Source of the DNA: Ectocarpus siliculosus
Lineage: Eukaryota; Sar; Phaeophyceae; Ectocarpales; Ectocarpaceae
DNA length: 64,000 nucleotides
Assembly (NCBI GenBank): GCA_000310025.1
Contig: FN649727.1
Location: 4,597,284 to 4,661,283 of the forward strand
Direction of reading: 5' to 3'
The position numbers and the translations under genes were made by a program. Numbering within the stretch: position 1 is the stretch's first letter; every line of letters starts with the position of its first letter. The notes under the pieces were generated by a model, which saw nothing but the letters and a program-made list of their open reading frames with translations, did not search any database and was not told the origin of the DNA. Of the stretch, positions 10,871 to 21,753 are shown piece by piece.

Positions 10871-13800
10871 AACAGCGCAGCAGCTGGCCTGGATCGCGAG
10901 CCGGCAGCTACTCGAGGTGGGCGTATTGGCGGCGGCGGAATTGGCCTGTCGGCTGCTGGAAGCGGCAGTGACGATGCCGCCGTTGACGCGTTTGTTTCTT
11001 CCGCCGTACCGACAGCTGTCGACGAGGGCGAGTTGACGTGCGGGATGCTGGAGGGCGTGGTTTCTCGAGAGGCTGCGCTGAATGGGCAGGAGATGGTCCT
11101 CAGGGTGGCCAAACTAGATGACTATTTCGCGATCGCAGGTGAGTGCCAAGTGTGTGGCGCTTTTCTTCGACCACAACGACAGCACACCAGAACAACACAC
11201 TACCGTTTTTCAAATGCAACATGTGCACGCAGACAGGTGATTGATTTTCAAACGTTTAAAAAATGGACCGAACAACCGCGGCCGCCCGACCGTGTACTAG
11301 GAGCGGAAAAACTGCCGCGTGTATGTATCTTTGGAGACATAAATACAAACACAGAATATATACAAACACAGAAAGACTACCCATTCGAGATAAGACCACA
11401 GCAGTCGAACGGGATGTGTTGAAGTCACAGTGAATGGAGGGAAACCGGATGGGTTTGGGCTTATTTGGAGTATCTTCAAGCAAGCGTACATAGTTGAACA
11501 TGAGCACCGCCGTGTTGGTACTAATAAACTTCTGGGATATGCGCACACCAGCAGTAGTGGCCCAGCACCTATGCAACTATGACTCCACTACTCTGGTACC
11601 ATGTTTTATGTTTTTGTATGTAAGACTACATAATCGGAGACAGCAGCAGGCCCCCGCAAATACCGAAATATCAGGTCTTGCCGAGGTAGAGCTGAAGTGT
11701 GAAGAAAACTTGCGCGCTTGTCTCGTCGATTTTGACTCTGCTGCAGTCAATCTGCTGCAGTCAAACGGAATGAACAGTCGTCGGTCAGTCACGTGCCCAA
11801 TCTATTGTGATGACAGCAGAAATTATTGATGCAAAGGCAACCAAGTTCTTTGTTAGTCGATGGACGTGTCGAACTGCTCTGATGCCCAGCAGTGTGTGGT
11901 TGTTCTTGTTGCATGATTCGCCGCATCTACAGCAGCACTGCTGTACGTCTGTCTCTCGATTTCCGGCGTCGTCTTTACGGTGACTTGGAAGCAAAAGGCT
12001 ACATTTAGACCGCCGGGTTGTATATGTTCTATATAGAAAAGATCATAAAATTAAACATTTCAGGATTACTCACTCAACGAAGACGGGACTGGGCGATGTC
12101 TTGATTTGATTGGTATAGAACAGTGTATGGTAGTCATCCTCTGCATACCGGTATGTTTGGTTTCCCGCCCACGTCATCATCCGTTCATTTGAGGCATCCG
12201 AAGCATCCCTCAGAATCTCATCTCGGTAGCCGACCATTCTCTGATGTTTACGTTGTGTTCCCACAAAGCTCACATCGCTGGACAGCGGAGCGCACCCTCT
12301 ACTTTTTGATGACGTATGCGTCACTATGGCACCGAGTACATCACCACCAGCACAAGCCGCAACGCTCGTGCTAAATTTTGCTTTGTTGGAACAGATCCGC
12401 ATGTCTAGTTTGCCACACGCACGACCTCAAATACATGCCTGTGATCCTCTCACATGTAAGAATATCATACGATGTTCCGTTATATGCGCTACACGTGTAC
12501 ATGGCACACCCAGCTGGCCCCCTCCTGCGATTGGTGCTGGCACCATTCTTGTTGGCGCCTGTACGACTCTGTTCAAACGTACCCTTGCCGCCAACGTCGG
12601 TAACGTTTGGACTGTGTAGCATCAGACCGCTCTTGATGCGGTGCGCACGGCTGCAACAAATTTTGGATTCCGCTTGGTTCCGATGCAGATTACGGACTTT
12701 CTTGCCAGGGACTGCTGCGACCTTCGATATTTCAGCTCCAGTACAATAGCAAACCTGAACGTGCCAGCACGCACTCCGCCTCTCCATGGTGTCCTAGTAG
12801 TAAACCAAAACTAGGTAACCCTAACCCGAAGGTTGTTTTCTGTTTTTATGTTGGATTAAAAGTATTAGAAAGAGCCAGCGTCAAAACCCTTTGTCTGGAC
12901 CCCCTTAACACCTGCTGCCATTCGTCGACGTAGATCCCATATGTACGTAGCTCATCACCCCCCCCCCCCCACCCCCCCTTACTTTTTATGGTTTTTTTCC
13001 CCAACTTAAAATAAAAGTATTCCCCCCCGGGCCCCTTNNNNNNNNNNNNNNNNNNNNNNNNNNNNNNNNNNNNNNNNNNNNNNNNNNNNNNNNNNNNNNN
13101 NNNNNNNNNNNNNNNNNNNNNNNNNNNNNNNNNNNNNCCCGGTTAAAACCCTTTTTTGTGGACCCCAATAACCCCGTCGCCCTTTGTTGGGGGGGATCCC
13201 ATATGTACGTAGCTCATCCCCCCCCCCCCCCCCCCCCCCTTCACTCTTGATGTTTTCTATCCAGACGTTAGATTCGATGTATTCTCCCCGGTGCACTCGA
13301 CCCTCAAGCACCGCTTTAGAGAGAGGAGCTGCTTGCTCATGAGGGAGAGAAGGCGAAAGGGGGCGTTTTGCCTCGTCGCCGCCCTGGATGGTCCCGCAAG
13401 AGTGGCGGCGGCGGCGGCGGCGGCGTCCGATAGGGCTGCTGCTAGCCAAAGGGAAGGGGGGGGGGTAGGGTTGGGGGAGGACCCCGCTGCTAGCGCGGCG
13501 GCGGCACCGTTAGAGACGGCGGTTTCCGATGGCCACGTCCTGGGGACTTTGGAGTGCTCCAGGCACGAGTTTGACGGCACGCCTCTGGCTGTTGAAGTCG
13601 AAGAACAGGGCGCAAAAATCGCAAGGTTGGTTGCGTTATGTTTTTGTTGCTGCTGCTCGTGGGTGTTGGCGTTAGTTGTTGCCGTGTTCGCGCAGTCAGT
13701 CGTTGCCCGGCACGTTTGTATGGTTTGTTTCCGGTGAAGCAGTGATGTGAATGGTTGGTGTGATTCACGGGTTGGGTCCAAGAGGGTGTTTGCATGAGTA

Positions 13801-15082
13801 TTGCGGGTATGCGAGGCGTAAATGTGGCAGTGGCATCGGTTGTTTCGCTTCCGTACTTGTGGGTGTAAAACGTGCACGCGTGCCTGCTCTGTGACCAATT
13901 GGCTGGTGTTGAGGGGTATGCACTGTAGTAGGCGATAATGACCACGGCTGTTTTCACGAGTGTGTCTGGTCGGGGCAATATGACTCGCCAAACACGCCAC
14001 AACACCTCATCGAATTTCCTCCTCTCACCGCCGAAACCGCTGACGCCCACGCCCGCCCACGCCCACGCCCGCCCCCCCGACCGGCGTCCGTGTCTCACGA
14101 CAACGTCAAAACTGAGCAGGTTATACCTCACAGAGGTCGCAGTCCGATCGGACTGCCGGAGAATGGGGGTGGGGCGTGTCCTGTTGGAGTTGGTGGATGA
14201 CGTCGCGAGGGCGCTCAAGACGTCGGAGGTGGGTTGGCGCTCCGGGTTTCGGTGGTTGTGCTCGGGCCGCCTTCGGGAGGAGAAGTAAAGTTAATGAGGA
14301 AAAATAATAAACAGGCAGGGGGGACGCAGACCGTATGGCCCTAGCGCTAAAACCCTATCCCAACTTCCCCGATTTACATTCTTTGTCCAACATATTTGTT
14401 CAATCCAACAACCTGCGAAGGGTACTCGTGTGCTTGGGTAGATCATCTGTACAAGTTAGCGTTCGCAAAACTCATTGGTGGGGGAGCTCGAAGTACGTCA
14501 GAATTAAGCGACATCCTGCTGTGGCTCTCTCCGCCCCCGGTAAGGTGTCGAACGTTTACCGGGGCAAGCAAGAGAGTCCTTGCCCGGCGCTTCTGGATCT
14601 ATTAGCCAACCTGACGAATTCGACCACCCCTTCGAAACGTTCGACACCTTACCAGGGGCGGAGAGAGCTAGGGCAGGAAGTAGCGTAACGTTTAGTTATG
14701 GCGTACTTCGAGTTCCCCCACCTTGAGTTTTGCGAACGTTAACTTGTGCATTTGTTGTTTTTTTGTGGTGGTGAGGCGTGGTAGCCTGCAGTTGTGTGTT
14801 TGGGTCCGTGCTCCCGGCAAAACAAGCCACACGACTCGCCGTCTCCCCCCCCCCCCATCCCCTCGATGTATGTTCTAGGTGTTTCTTCACGTAAACGAGA
14901 TCAACCAGGCAGCCTTGCGGCTTTACGCGAGGTGCGGCTACGAGGAGGCTCCGAATTCCGCTTCGAACCGAGCCTTCACGAACAGCCTCGGCCTCTCGGG
15001 GGGCTTTATCGGGCAGCGCCATCTCCTCCTGCACAAGACGTTCCCGGACACCGATGGCAGTGACGGTGATAGAGGGAACTAG
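10511..15082 (+). CDS. GNAT-family N-acetyltransferase, probably plastid-targeted
   Basis: Transfers acetyl from acetyl-CoA to an amine; the substrate is unknown. Exons 10511-11138, 13265-13625, 14120-14228 and 14879-15082 give 433 residues with matching phases (1, 2, 0). The start MKGSVALLAGALPALFSRP is a hydrophobic leader with an A-L-F step, suggesting a heterokont plastid presequence. Residues 20-190 are low complexity, with a poly-Gly run from a GGC repeat at 10841-10870. The catalytic domain begins near DDYFAIADVRFDVFSP and carries LYLTEVAV (beta 4), the acetyl-CoA loop RRMGVG (residues 344-349) and LHVNEINQAALRLYARCGYE (beta 5 and helix 4). A Gly/Ala-rich insert lies between the first strands. 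Intron 1 (2126 bp) contains the assembly gap, and intron 3 contains an inverted repeat. The domain call is firm; targeting is inferred. Confidence 0.85.
12880..13300. repeat. Near-duplicate sequence on both sides of an assembly gap
   Basis: The left flank (about 12880-13037) and right flank (about 13138-13300) show the same order of landmarks: a GTCAAAACCC/GTTAAAACCC block, GATCCCATATGTACGTAGCTC, a long C tract, then a similar T-rich stretch leading to TATTC and CCCC. The left copy matches less well, as the tail of a read would. Most likely one locus is represented twice because two contig ends were not merged. Confidence 0.75.
13038..13137. other. Assembly gap of exactly 100 N
   Basis: A run of 100 N is a conventional placeholder for a gap of unknown size. 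It lies in intron 1 of the acetyltransferase gene, 127 bp upstream of exon 2, so it does not interrupt coding sequence in the model given. Confidence 0.98.
14448..14748. repeat. Foldback (inverted-repeat) element in acetyltransferase intron 3
   Basis: The left arm (about 14448-14557) and right arm (about 14635-14748) are imperfect reverse complements. Matched blocks include ACAAGTTA, CGTTCGCAAAACTCA, GGTGGGGGA, CTCGAAGTACG, CTCTCTCCGCCCC and GGTAAGGTGTCGAACGTTT. The arms are about 110 bp and the loop about 77 bp. The structure fits a small non-autonomous terminal-inverted-repeat element (MITE). No transposase frame is present. Confidence 0.75.
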
Positions 15083-17629
15083 ATCGGCCTGCCGTTTGCT
15101 CCTCGTATTTTTTTCGCGTTCATCGGCGTTTTGGGCCCTGCTCGAAAGCCTTCGCTTCCGCGAGGCTCTGTTGCTTGGAGCTTTCTGGTGTTTCCACGCC
15201 GATTGATTGGGCGTGGTCGGCGACGAGTTGCCACGCCCGCGTTGAGCTTGTGACGAAGCTTTTGTTCGCGTGTGGGATCCGGCGTTGTCATGTGTCCGAA
15301 ATAGTCTAGTCCCTACGAGAGTCTTGGCATGTCTTTTGTTCCTAGAATTTCGAGAGTATTGGCATGTCTGAGAAGAAGCTTGTGGGCTCTCGGAGTGGTA
15401 GGCGCGACATCCCCCTCCGCCCCCGCGGCTCAAATTGATTTTGGCGCGTGTCTCCCTCATCGTTATTGGGTTTGTTCAAAGAGCCCCCTCGTCCCCAGCA
15501 CAACCACACGACGGTGCCGCCTCAGCCGCAGGTATTGCCGTGGTCCGCGCCCGCTCGCTCGTGTTTGGGCCTTCAAGACAGGAGGTTTTCGGTGGGTGCT
15601 TCGTTCATTTTGGCGGTTTGACCGTTGTCTGGACAGGCATCGCCTGTGCGCGCGCCCAAGTCTTGTCGGATTTAGTCTCATTTGCAAAGGAAGGTATCTA
15701 CCAAGATATTGATAAGACCGGCGGTGACGGCCCCTTTCTTTTCTTTTTGTACAAAAAACTGCTGCGCGATTTTGAAGTGTTTTGTTGGGCGTGTGGGCCG
15801 GCTTTTAGAAATTCATGCACGGTCAGAGGACGGGGACGGGCAGTTTGCTTTGCCGTGTATCATAATCATTGTTGGGGTCGGGATTCGGATCTCTCCCGAT
15901 GGTGGTGGAGGGAAGCGCGTGAGGGCGGCAGGATTGGGTGACTTGGGGAGCCACCGTTAGATTTCGCAGCTGCGTGGTTGGGTGGTCGGGTGCTATTCTG
16001 ATGGTGTCAAAGAGAAAAGAGTCGAGGCACGGCCAGGCGCTTCTGGAGTTATTTTTGTTTGACCGGCGAATTCTGTCTCGCCTCTTTTGTAAATATGGAA
16101 TGGAAGAAGTGGAGTGGAAAGGAATTAAATTCAGTAGAATGGAAAGAAATTTAGTTCGGTACCTATGAATACAATCCCCCGGTTCTCGACGCGCATCTGA
16201 TTACGTTAGTGGTCTGCCGTCCGTCCAGGCCTGAAGTAGTAGTACTTGTAGCAGCTTCTCTTCTGGAGACATTTTTCTGTCCGGGACGCGAACGCAACGA
16301 CTTGTTTTAATCTTTGCGAAGAAGCGTACTGTTAGTTGGTTTACTCGGGTGCCGGTTGAACGCACGTGACGGGGTCTTGTAGGCCACGACGGCGCTGGCG
16401 GCAACTAGGCCAGTGTGCACCCCCTGGAGACAGGCTGCTGCTTTGGGCGATGCAGCAACAACATGCCGCAATGCTGATGTTCGACGGCCGGTGGATGGCT
16501 GTTGCAGCTGGCACGTGCTAACGCCAGTGAGTAACGCGTGAAAGTCGAAATCGTGAAGAGTGGATTGATAGTTTGACTTCTACAACACCCGAAAGCAATG
16601 TCCAGAGGGACCCCGCTGCATGGGCGACAACCAAGCTTTTCGCCTCGCATGTGGTGACACAGAAAACACATCGAAACTGGTTCTATGGGGGGGGGAAACG
16701 AACAACCCATCCACCCGTGGAAAAGGTCGGATCGGTCACAGAACTATACTGTGGAGTGCGGTCGAGGCCCCACTGTATTTCCAGATGATTTGAGGGAAAA
16801 ATCCCAAAGGAAGTTTGTGACATGTGGCGAGTTCGAAGAGTAAACGACTTGTGTTAGGCGTACACCTTGGTCGGAGTTTCAGCATGTGGGTATGGTCGAG
16901 TGTGGCTTGTCCTCCTCCACTGTGTTCAATTCCACACTCCGATGCGGGGGAATTCCAATCGAGAAAGGACGACCTCAACGAACACACTTGCCTGCCCTGG
17001 TGGTATTGATCAACAACAACACCGTGAAGGATTCGGGTTCAAGCTTGCACGATACGTGTGCCCAAATTCCGCGAGCCGATTAGGCCGCTTCAGCAACGCT
17101 CCGCCGTGTGAGGAAACGAGTTGCAACGCATTTTCTCGAGCGCTTGGAGCATCAGATCGTGGACGTCGACAACATCAACAACGTTCATCATGTTTTGAGT
17201 TATGCAGACCCCGTCCTGCTTTTAGCATATTTCTCTCTTCCTGCCGAGGAGCGGCGGAAAGGAAAAAACATTTCCCACCACTGCTGCCAACCTTTCCTCA
17301 CCAAACTCCATGCTGTCATGCTCTGCCCCCAGGCCACAAAAACGCACCTTCAAAAGACAAACTTACAAAATCACGTGATGCGCAGCACGCGACACGGGAT
17401 CATCACAACCCCACCACCGAGCGGGGATTTGTGTACAACCGAGAGGATCACCCGGTGAAACAGCATACAACGCACGCACACACACACACACATACTACCA
17501 CGGTCCAAAGTGCTTTGCTTAGAACGAAGGATACAGACTCAGCCACAAAACAATGGACACAAAATAACGCAAAATTGTCGACACGGGCGAGTCGCGCAAG
17601 GCACCGCGCTGTCTCTCAGCCCCTCTCTC

Positions 17630-17716
<87 letters not shown>

Positions 17717-17745
17717 ACACCGACCAAACGGAACAAACGAAGAAC
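15083..17745. other. Intergenic region between convergent acetyltransferase and sigma-factor genes
   Basis: The two flanking genes point towards each other, so this region holds both 3' UTRs. The few open frames are low complexity or lack motifs; the longest depends on the CT repeat near its end. No RNA gene was recognised. Confidence 0.6.
17622..17715. repeat. (CT)n microsatellite, interrupted by GTCTGTCTGT
   Basis: About 94 bp of nearly pure CT dinucleotides on the plus strand, starting about 30 bp beyond the stop codon of the minus-strand sigma factor. In that gene's transcript it would be a (GA)n tract early in the 3' UTR. Confidence 0.95.
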
Positions 17746-20042
17746 TCAAATCAGGTCGGCGTAGGAAAGCAGCAGGCCGTTGGCCTCGTCCGAGGCCTGC
17801 AGCTTCGCGATCGACCGGAACACCATCTTCCGGATGCCCTCGGCGCTCAGCTCCATCGTCCTCCCGATCTCCTTGAAGGTCAGCGCGCCACCGCCGTCCG
17901 CCACCGCCCCCTCTTTCTCCGCCCCTCCCAGCCCAAACCTCAGCCGCAGCGCCCTCTCCTCCGTCGGAGACAGGCAGGCCTGCATGGCCCTCATCATGTC
18001 CCGTCGGACCACGTGCGCCTGGGCGAGCTGAGACGCTTCCCACGGCCACTGCTCCCCGCCCACCCTCCCTCCCAGGCTACCGCCTCCGGCGGCGCCGCTG
18101 CCACCTCTCCCCTGCGGGGAACTGGGCAGCGCGGGGTTATCCAAGTCCGCGATGTTCTGGGGTAGTAGAGACTTCCGGTAGAGGGCGACGCTGGCCTCGG
18201 GCATGCCCAGGGCGACGGCCAGCTGGGCGTCGGTGGGCACGTCCCCGCCGGACTCGAGCTGGAGGGCGTGCGAGGCCGCCAGGATGCGCATGGCGGCGTC
18301 CTGGGCGTGCACGGGGACGCGGACGAGGCGGTCCTTGTCGGCGATGGCGCGAAGGACGGAGGCCTTGATGCGGAACACCGCGTACGAGCTGAAGCGGGTG
18401 CCCTTGGTCGAGTCGAACTTCTCGACGGCCTCGAGGAGGCCCACGTTGCCCTCCTGGGTGAGGTCGTCCAGGGACAGGTTCCGGGACACCTGCTTATATC
18501 TGAGTGGTCGTCCGAGACAGGCAGTCGTAGCCAGCCGAGTGGGGAAGAAATTTCGTTCGTCGAGACAAGAAAGGGGAGCAAAAACGAAGTGCGGGAGTTT
18601 AGTTCGGGTGGTGGTAGATTTGGCCCGGGTTCGTGAATCACGGGACTAAACCGCTATTTAGTTATGTGCCGACTCAGTGCACAGGGTGGGGTTGTTTACG
18701 AGATTGCATGTTTATCTCGATCAACTCGGGGAGCACACGTTTTGAGGATGCCGGCGGGCTACAAGTATTGAGTGGTTCGTTTGGGTAGGGCACTGCTTTC
18801 AGCCGTACATGGACAAGTGAAACATCGTTATCTAATGATCACCCGTTCCAGGATGGCATCGCCGTTGAATGTAACACAAGACATACCCCCAGCGCTACGT
18901 ACACATTTGTTCAGCTAGAGTGTTGGGTGCTGGGGCAGGGCGGCGCCTTATGCGTCAGCAAACAGATGTGATCTTGCTGACTCTTTCGGCGGTCCGGCGT
19001 CCCGTCATCGCCTCCACCACGCACCTGTAGGCGACGCTCCGCACGAGGCCCTGGTGGCAGAGCGCCAGGGTCCGCTGGGCCTTCCTGCCCTCCTGCAACG
19101 CGGCCATGAGCTGATGAGCGCTCGGGTGCCCCGCAGCGACCGCCCACTCCTGTACGGTAACCGGTCTCGATTCCTTCCGTTCCAGCTCGACCTGGAGGTC
19201 CTGGATTCGTCTGTTTTCGATTATCAGCTCGCACAGCGCCGTCTCCTCCTGCAATTATTTATTTAAGTGTGTTCATGATGCGGGTGCCAAGTGTTGATTA
19301 TATTTAACTTACTATTAGCATTTTGAGAGGTCGTGGCGGAAAGGGTGCAATAGTCGTGGTTCCGTGCAAATGGGTAGTCTATCTGTGATATTGGGCATGT
19401 GTTGTAAAAATTGTCTCTCCTTAGGCTCGCATCCAACACAACGTACTCTTACATACTCCTGGGTGGTGTACAGTAGTCAGCTCTGCCGCGCGCCGTACAG
19501 TCAGAGTTCAACAAGTTGTAGCGGTGCAAATGATGCGCGGACTATCCGTAAGCTCGCCATCCCTCGCCGGAAAGCACGAAAGCACCCTGCTTGGTCTCCC
19601 AACTTCATAGAGACACAGCGGCACAGCAGTAGCCGAAACGAAAGACGGCACAGCCACCGCCGTGGGCCCCCCCAGCGCAAAAACGCACCTCCTTGGTCAA
19701 GTCTCTCCAGTCTGTAGTCGACGACGATGTGACTGGGTTTGCCCCGCCTCCTTCGACGACGAATGCATTTCTTCGTCGTGCCGTCGCGAAGAGAGCTTTC
19801 CCTTGTGCCGGCGAAGATGGCACCCTGGACCGCCTGCTTGCTCCCCTTCCGCCCCCTGCAACTCGCAGCCACCGGCTCGACGACTGCTGCTGAGAGAGAC
19901 CGCCCACGTACCCAAACGCGTAGACGGCGCTGTTACTGCCGCCGCTCCCGGCAGAAAAAAAAGCGGCTCCGATCAGGCAACATTGCCGTCGTCTTCGCCT
20001 CCCATGTGCCATCCCCCTTCCTACTGTGTTTCTGCGTTCCAT
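17746..20042 (-). CDS. Nuclear-encoded plastid sigma-70 factor (first of two)
   Basis: Promoter-recognition subunit for the plastid bacterial-type RNA polymerase. Exons 20042-19689, 19248-19025 and 18499-17746 give 443 residues. Region 1.2-like sequence ([19 protein letters not shown]) spans the exon 1/2 join. Region 2 is clear: VRSVAYRYKQ across the exon 2/3 join, then [40 protein letters not shown] and RLVRVPVH. A Gly-rich linker follows, then region 4 ([15 protein letters not shown] and the helix-turn-helix [19 protein letters not shown], about residues 369-420). The N-terminus is basic, then hydrophobic ([13 protein letters not shown]), with VYAFGY nearby, which suggests a plastid presequence. 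The start could also be the Met at 20012. The exon 3 acceptor at 18500 was preferred over one at 18490 because it restores the VAxxY motif with a strong CAG/GTGCGT donor. Confidence 0.88.
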
Positions 20043-21753
20043 TGGCGAGGCCTCTATGAAACGTGTTACGAGGAAGTGAGCTGCCGGTGTGCTGCCTGGG
20101 CGCGGACGGGTTGATCGTGGCAACAAAAATGACTCACCTCGAACCTTGTTTTTGAGCTGCGTCTTCGTGAATCTCCGCAATCTACGGTAGCCTGGGGGCA
20201 CCGTGCTTGCGTAGCATGATGAGTCACCAAACCAACGAGTCATATCTTTGCCAGGGTTGGTTCATCGTATGTGTCACGAGTCACGAGATCCCTGCTTTTG
20301 TCCAACCATCCACACAATCTACATCACCATAGATCATGCCGCGTACGATAGAACCCAACACCATCCGTGCAGGCAGGGGTGGGGGGGCACGGGTACACAT
20401 GCAGTTACGTGAAAGTCGGTGCGTCAGTCGTGCTAATAGATCCATCCAGACAATCATCTATGTTCGACGAAAGAGCCAGTGAGGAGGGTAAACACGCCAG
20501 CCAGCTGGTACACACAAAAATATCGTGTAGGTTCAGTTCTTTGGACCGACTTCATGCGCTATGTTGTTGTTCTGTTAGGGTGTTCTGGTGTTTGGGTGCG
20601 TTGTTGTGTCTTTCATGACACGAATTCGCGTGGGAGGGATTGCCGTCATCATGGCCGCAAAACACGCGCCCACTGCTGTGAGAGGGCCGTCGAGAAAGGT
20701 TGAAATGTGTCAAGTTTCCGTTCGTGCTTTCTTCTAAAGCATACCACTAAGCATCAAGCAGGACGTAAGTTTTCCACACAAACGCAAAGCTCACATGATC
20801 ATACCCATCCAGGGCACGCAGTCTACGTCGACTATGTAACCAACAGCGGCGGTGTTGTTCTACAGCAGTTTCTTGCAGCAAAGAAGAGAATGAGGGGACA
20901 GAACACAATCAATCAGGGAACACCCCGCACGCTGCAGAATTTGTATCGCTTCCCTGACAAATGAAACGCGGCGCATTCATCAATCTCCGTAGTCTGAACA
21001 CCGTCGAACCTAAGCCAGTGTAGTAATTAACATCTCGACAACCGATCCGATGTCGACCAGCTATGTCATAAAAAAGGTACTCTATCATCTGGCCTCGCCA
21101 TTACGGCTGAGGCAGTCACTACCTCCTCCTTTCTTAATTAACGACGAGACGGCCAACCTTCTTGCCAGCTGCCGAATGCAGCGTAGACTAGAAGTGTAAC
21201 GGCAGTACCGCCAAGACGCCGGGAAAAGGGAAGAAAACGCCCATCCATCCATTCTTCCCACTGTATGCAAACCCTAGAGGTTTGCTTGTCATTTTTTGTA
21301 CATCTGATACCAACCTTCAATCGTCCGCGCTCATGGTATACACAGAGCTCAACACTTCCCGCATCTACAGAAGTGCACATACGCGCGCTCCGCCGTCACC
21401 TCGACAACACGTGCCACCATTCTGCACCTCCCCACACACATCCAACCACCAAACACGCAACCCTCCGTCCGCTTGTACAGGAAACGAGTAACATGGTCTA
21501 CACACAATCGCAATACATATCGTTCAAAAGAAGAACCAATCGCCATTCAAGGATTTACGCTACTAATTTGAACAAGAGAGCAGCAGCAGCAGCCCGATCT
21601 CGGAAGCCACCGGAAGGAAGGCTTGATCGGGTCAAAAAGCCAGCACCACCGAGCCACTCACCCAACCCACGTTACGGAACAAAAACAGCAAACGACAAAA
21701 CAAACCTCTCTTTATAACAGGATCGGTCGAAAAAAGGGGATCAACAACTCAAT
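20043..21753. other. Promoter side of the first sigma factor and 3' side of the protease-like gene
   Basis: Both neighbours are on the minus strand. The part next to 20043 is the likely 5' UTR and promoter of the sigma factor, and holds a TGAGTCA motif. The part next to 21753 is the 3' UTR of the protease-like gene. Scattered short open frames show no recognisable domain. Confidence 0.55.
20220..20226. promoter_or_regulatory. TGAGTCA bZIP-type motif upstream of the first sigma factor
   Basis: A perfect TGA(C/G)TCA site, the recognition core of AP-1/GCN4-type bZIP factors, lies about 178 bp upstream of the inferred start codon at 20042. A 7-mer like this also occurs by chance, so function is only suggested. 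Confidence 0.3.

Noticed and set aside
16867-18165. 432-codon plus-strand open frame across the CT microsatellite
   Set aside because: It overlaps the minus-strand sigma factor coding exon, is Ser/Leu low complexity through the repeat, and has no domain.
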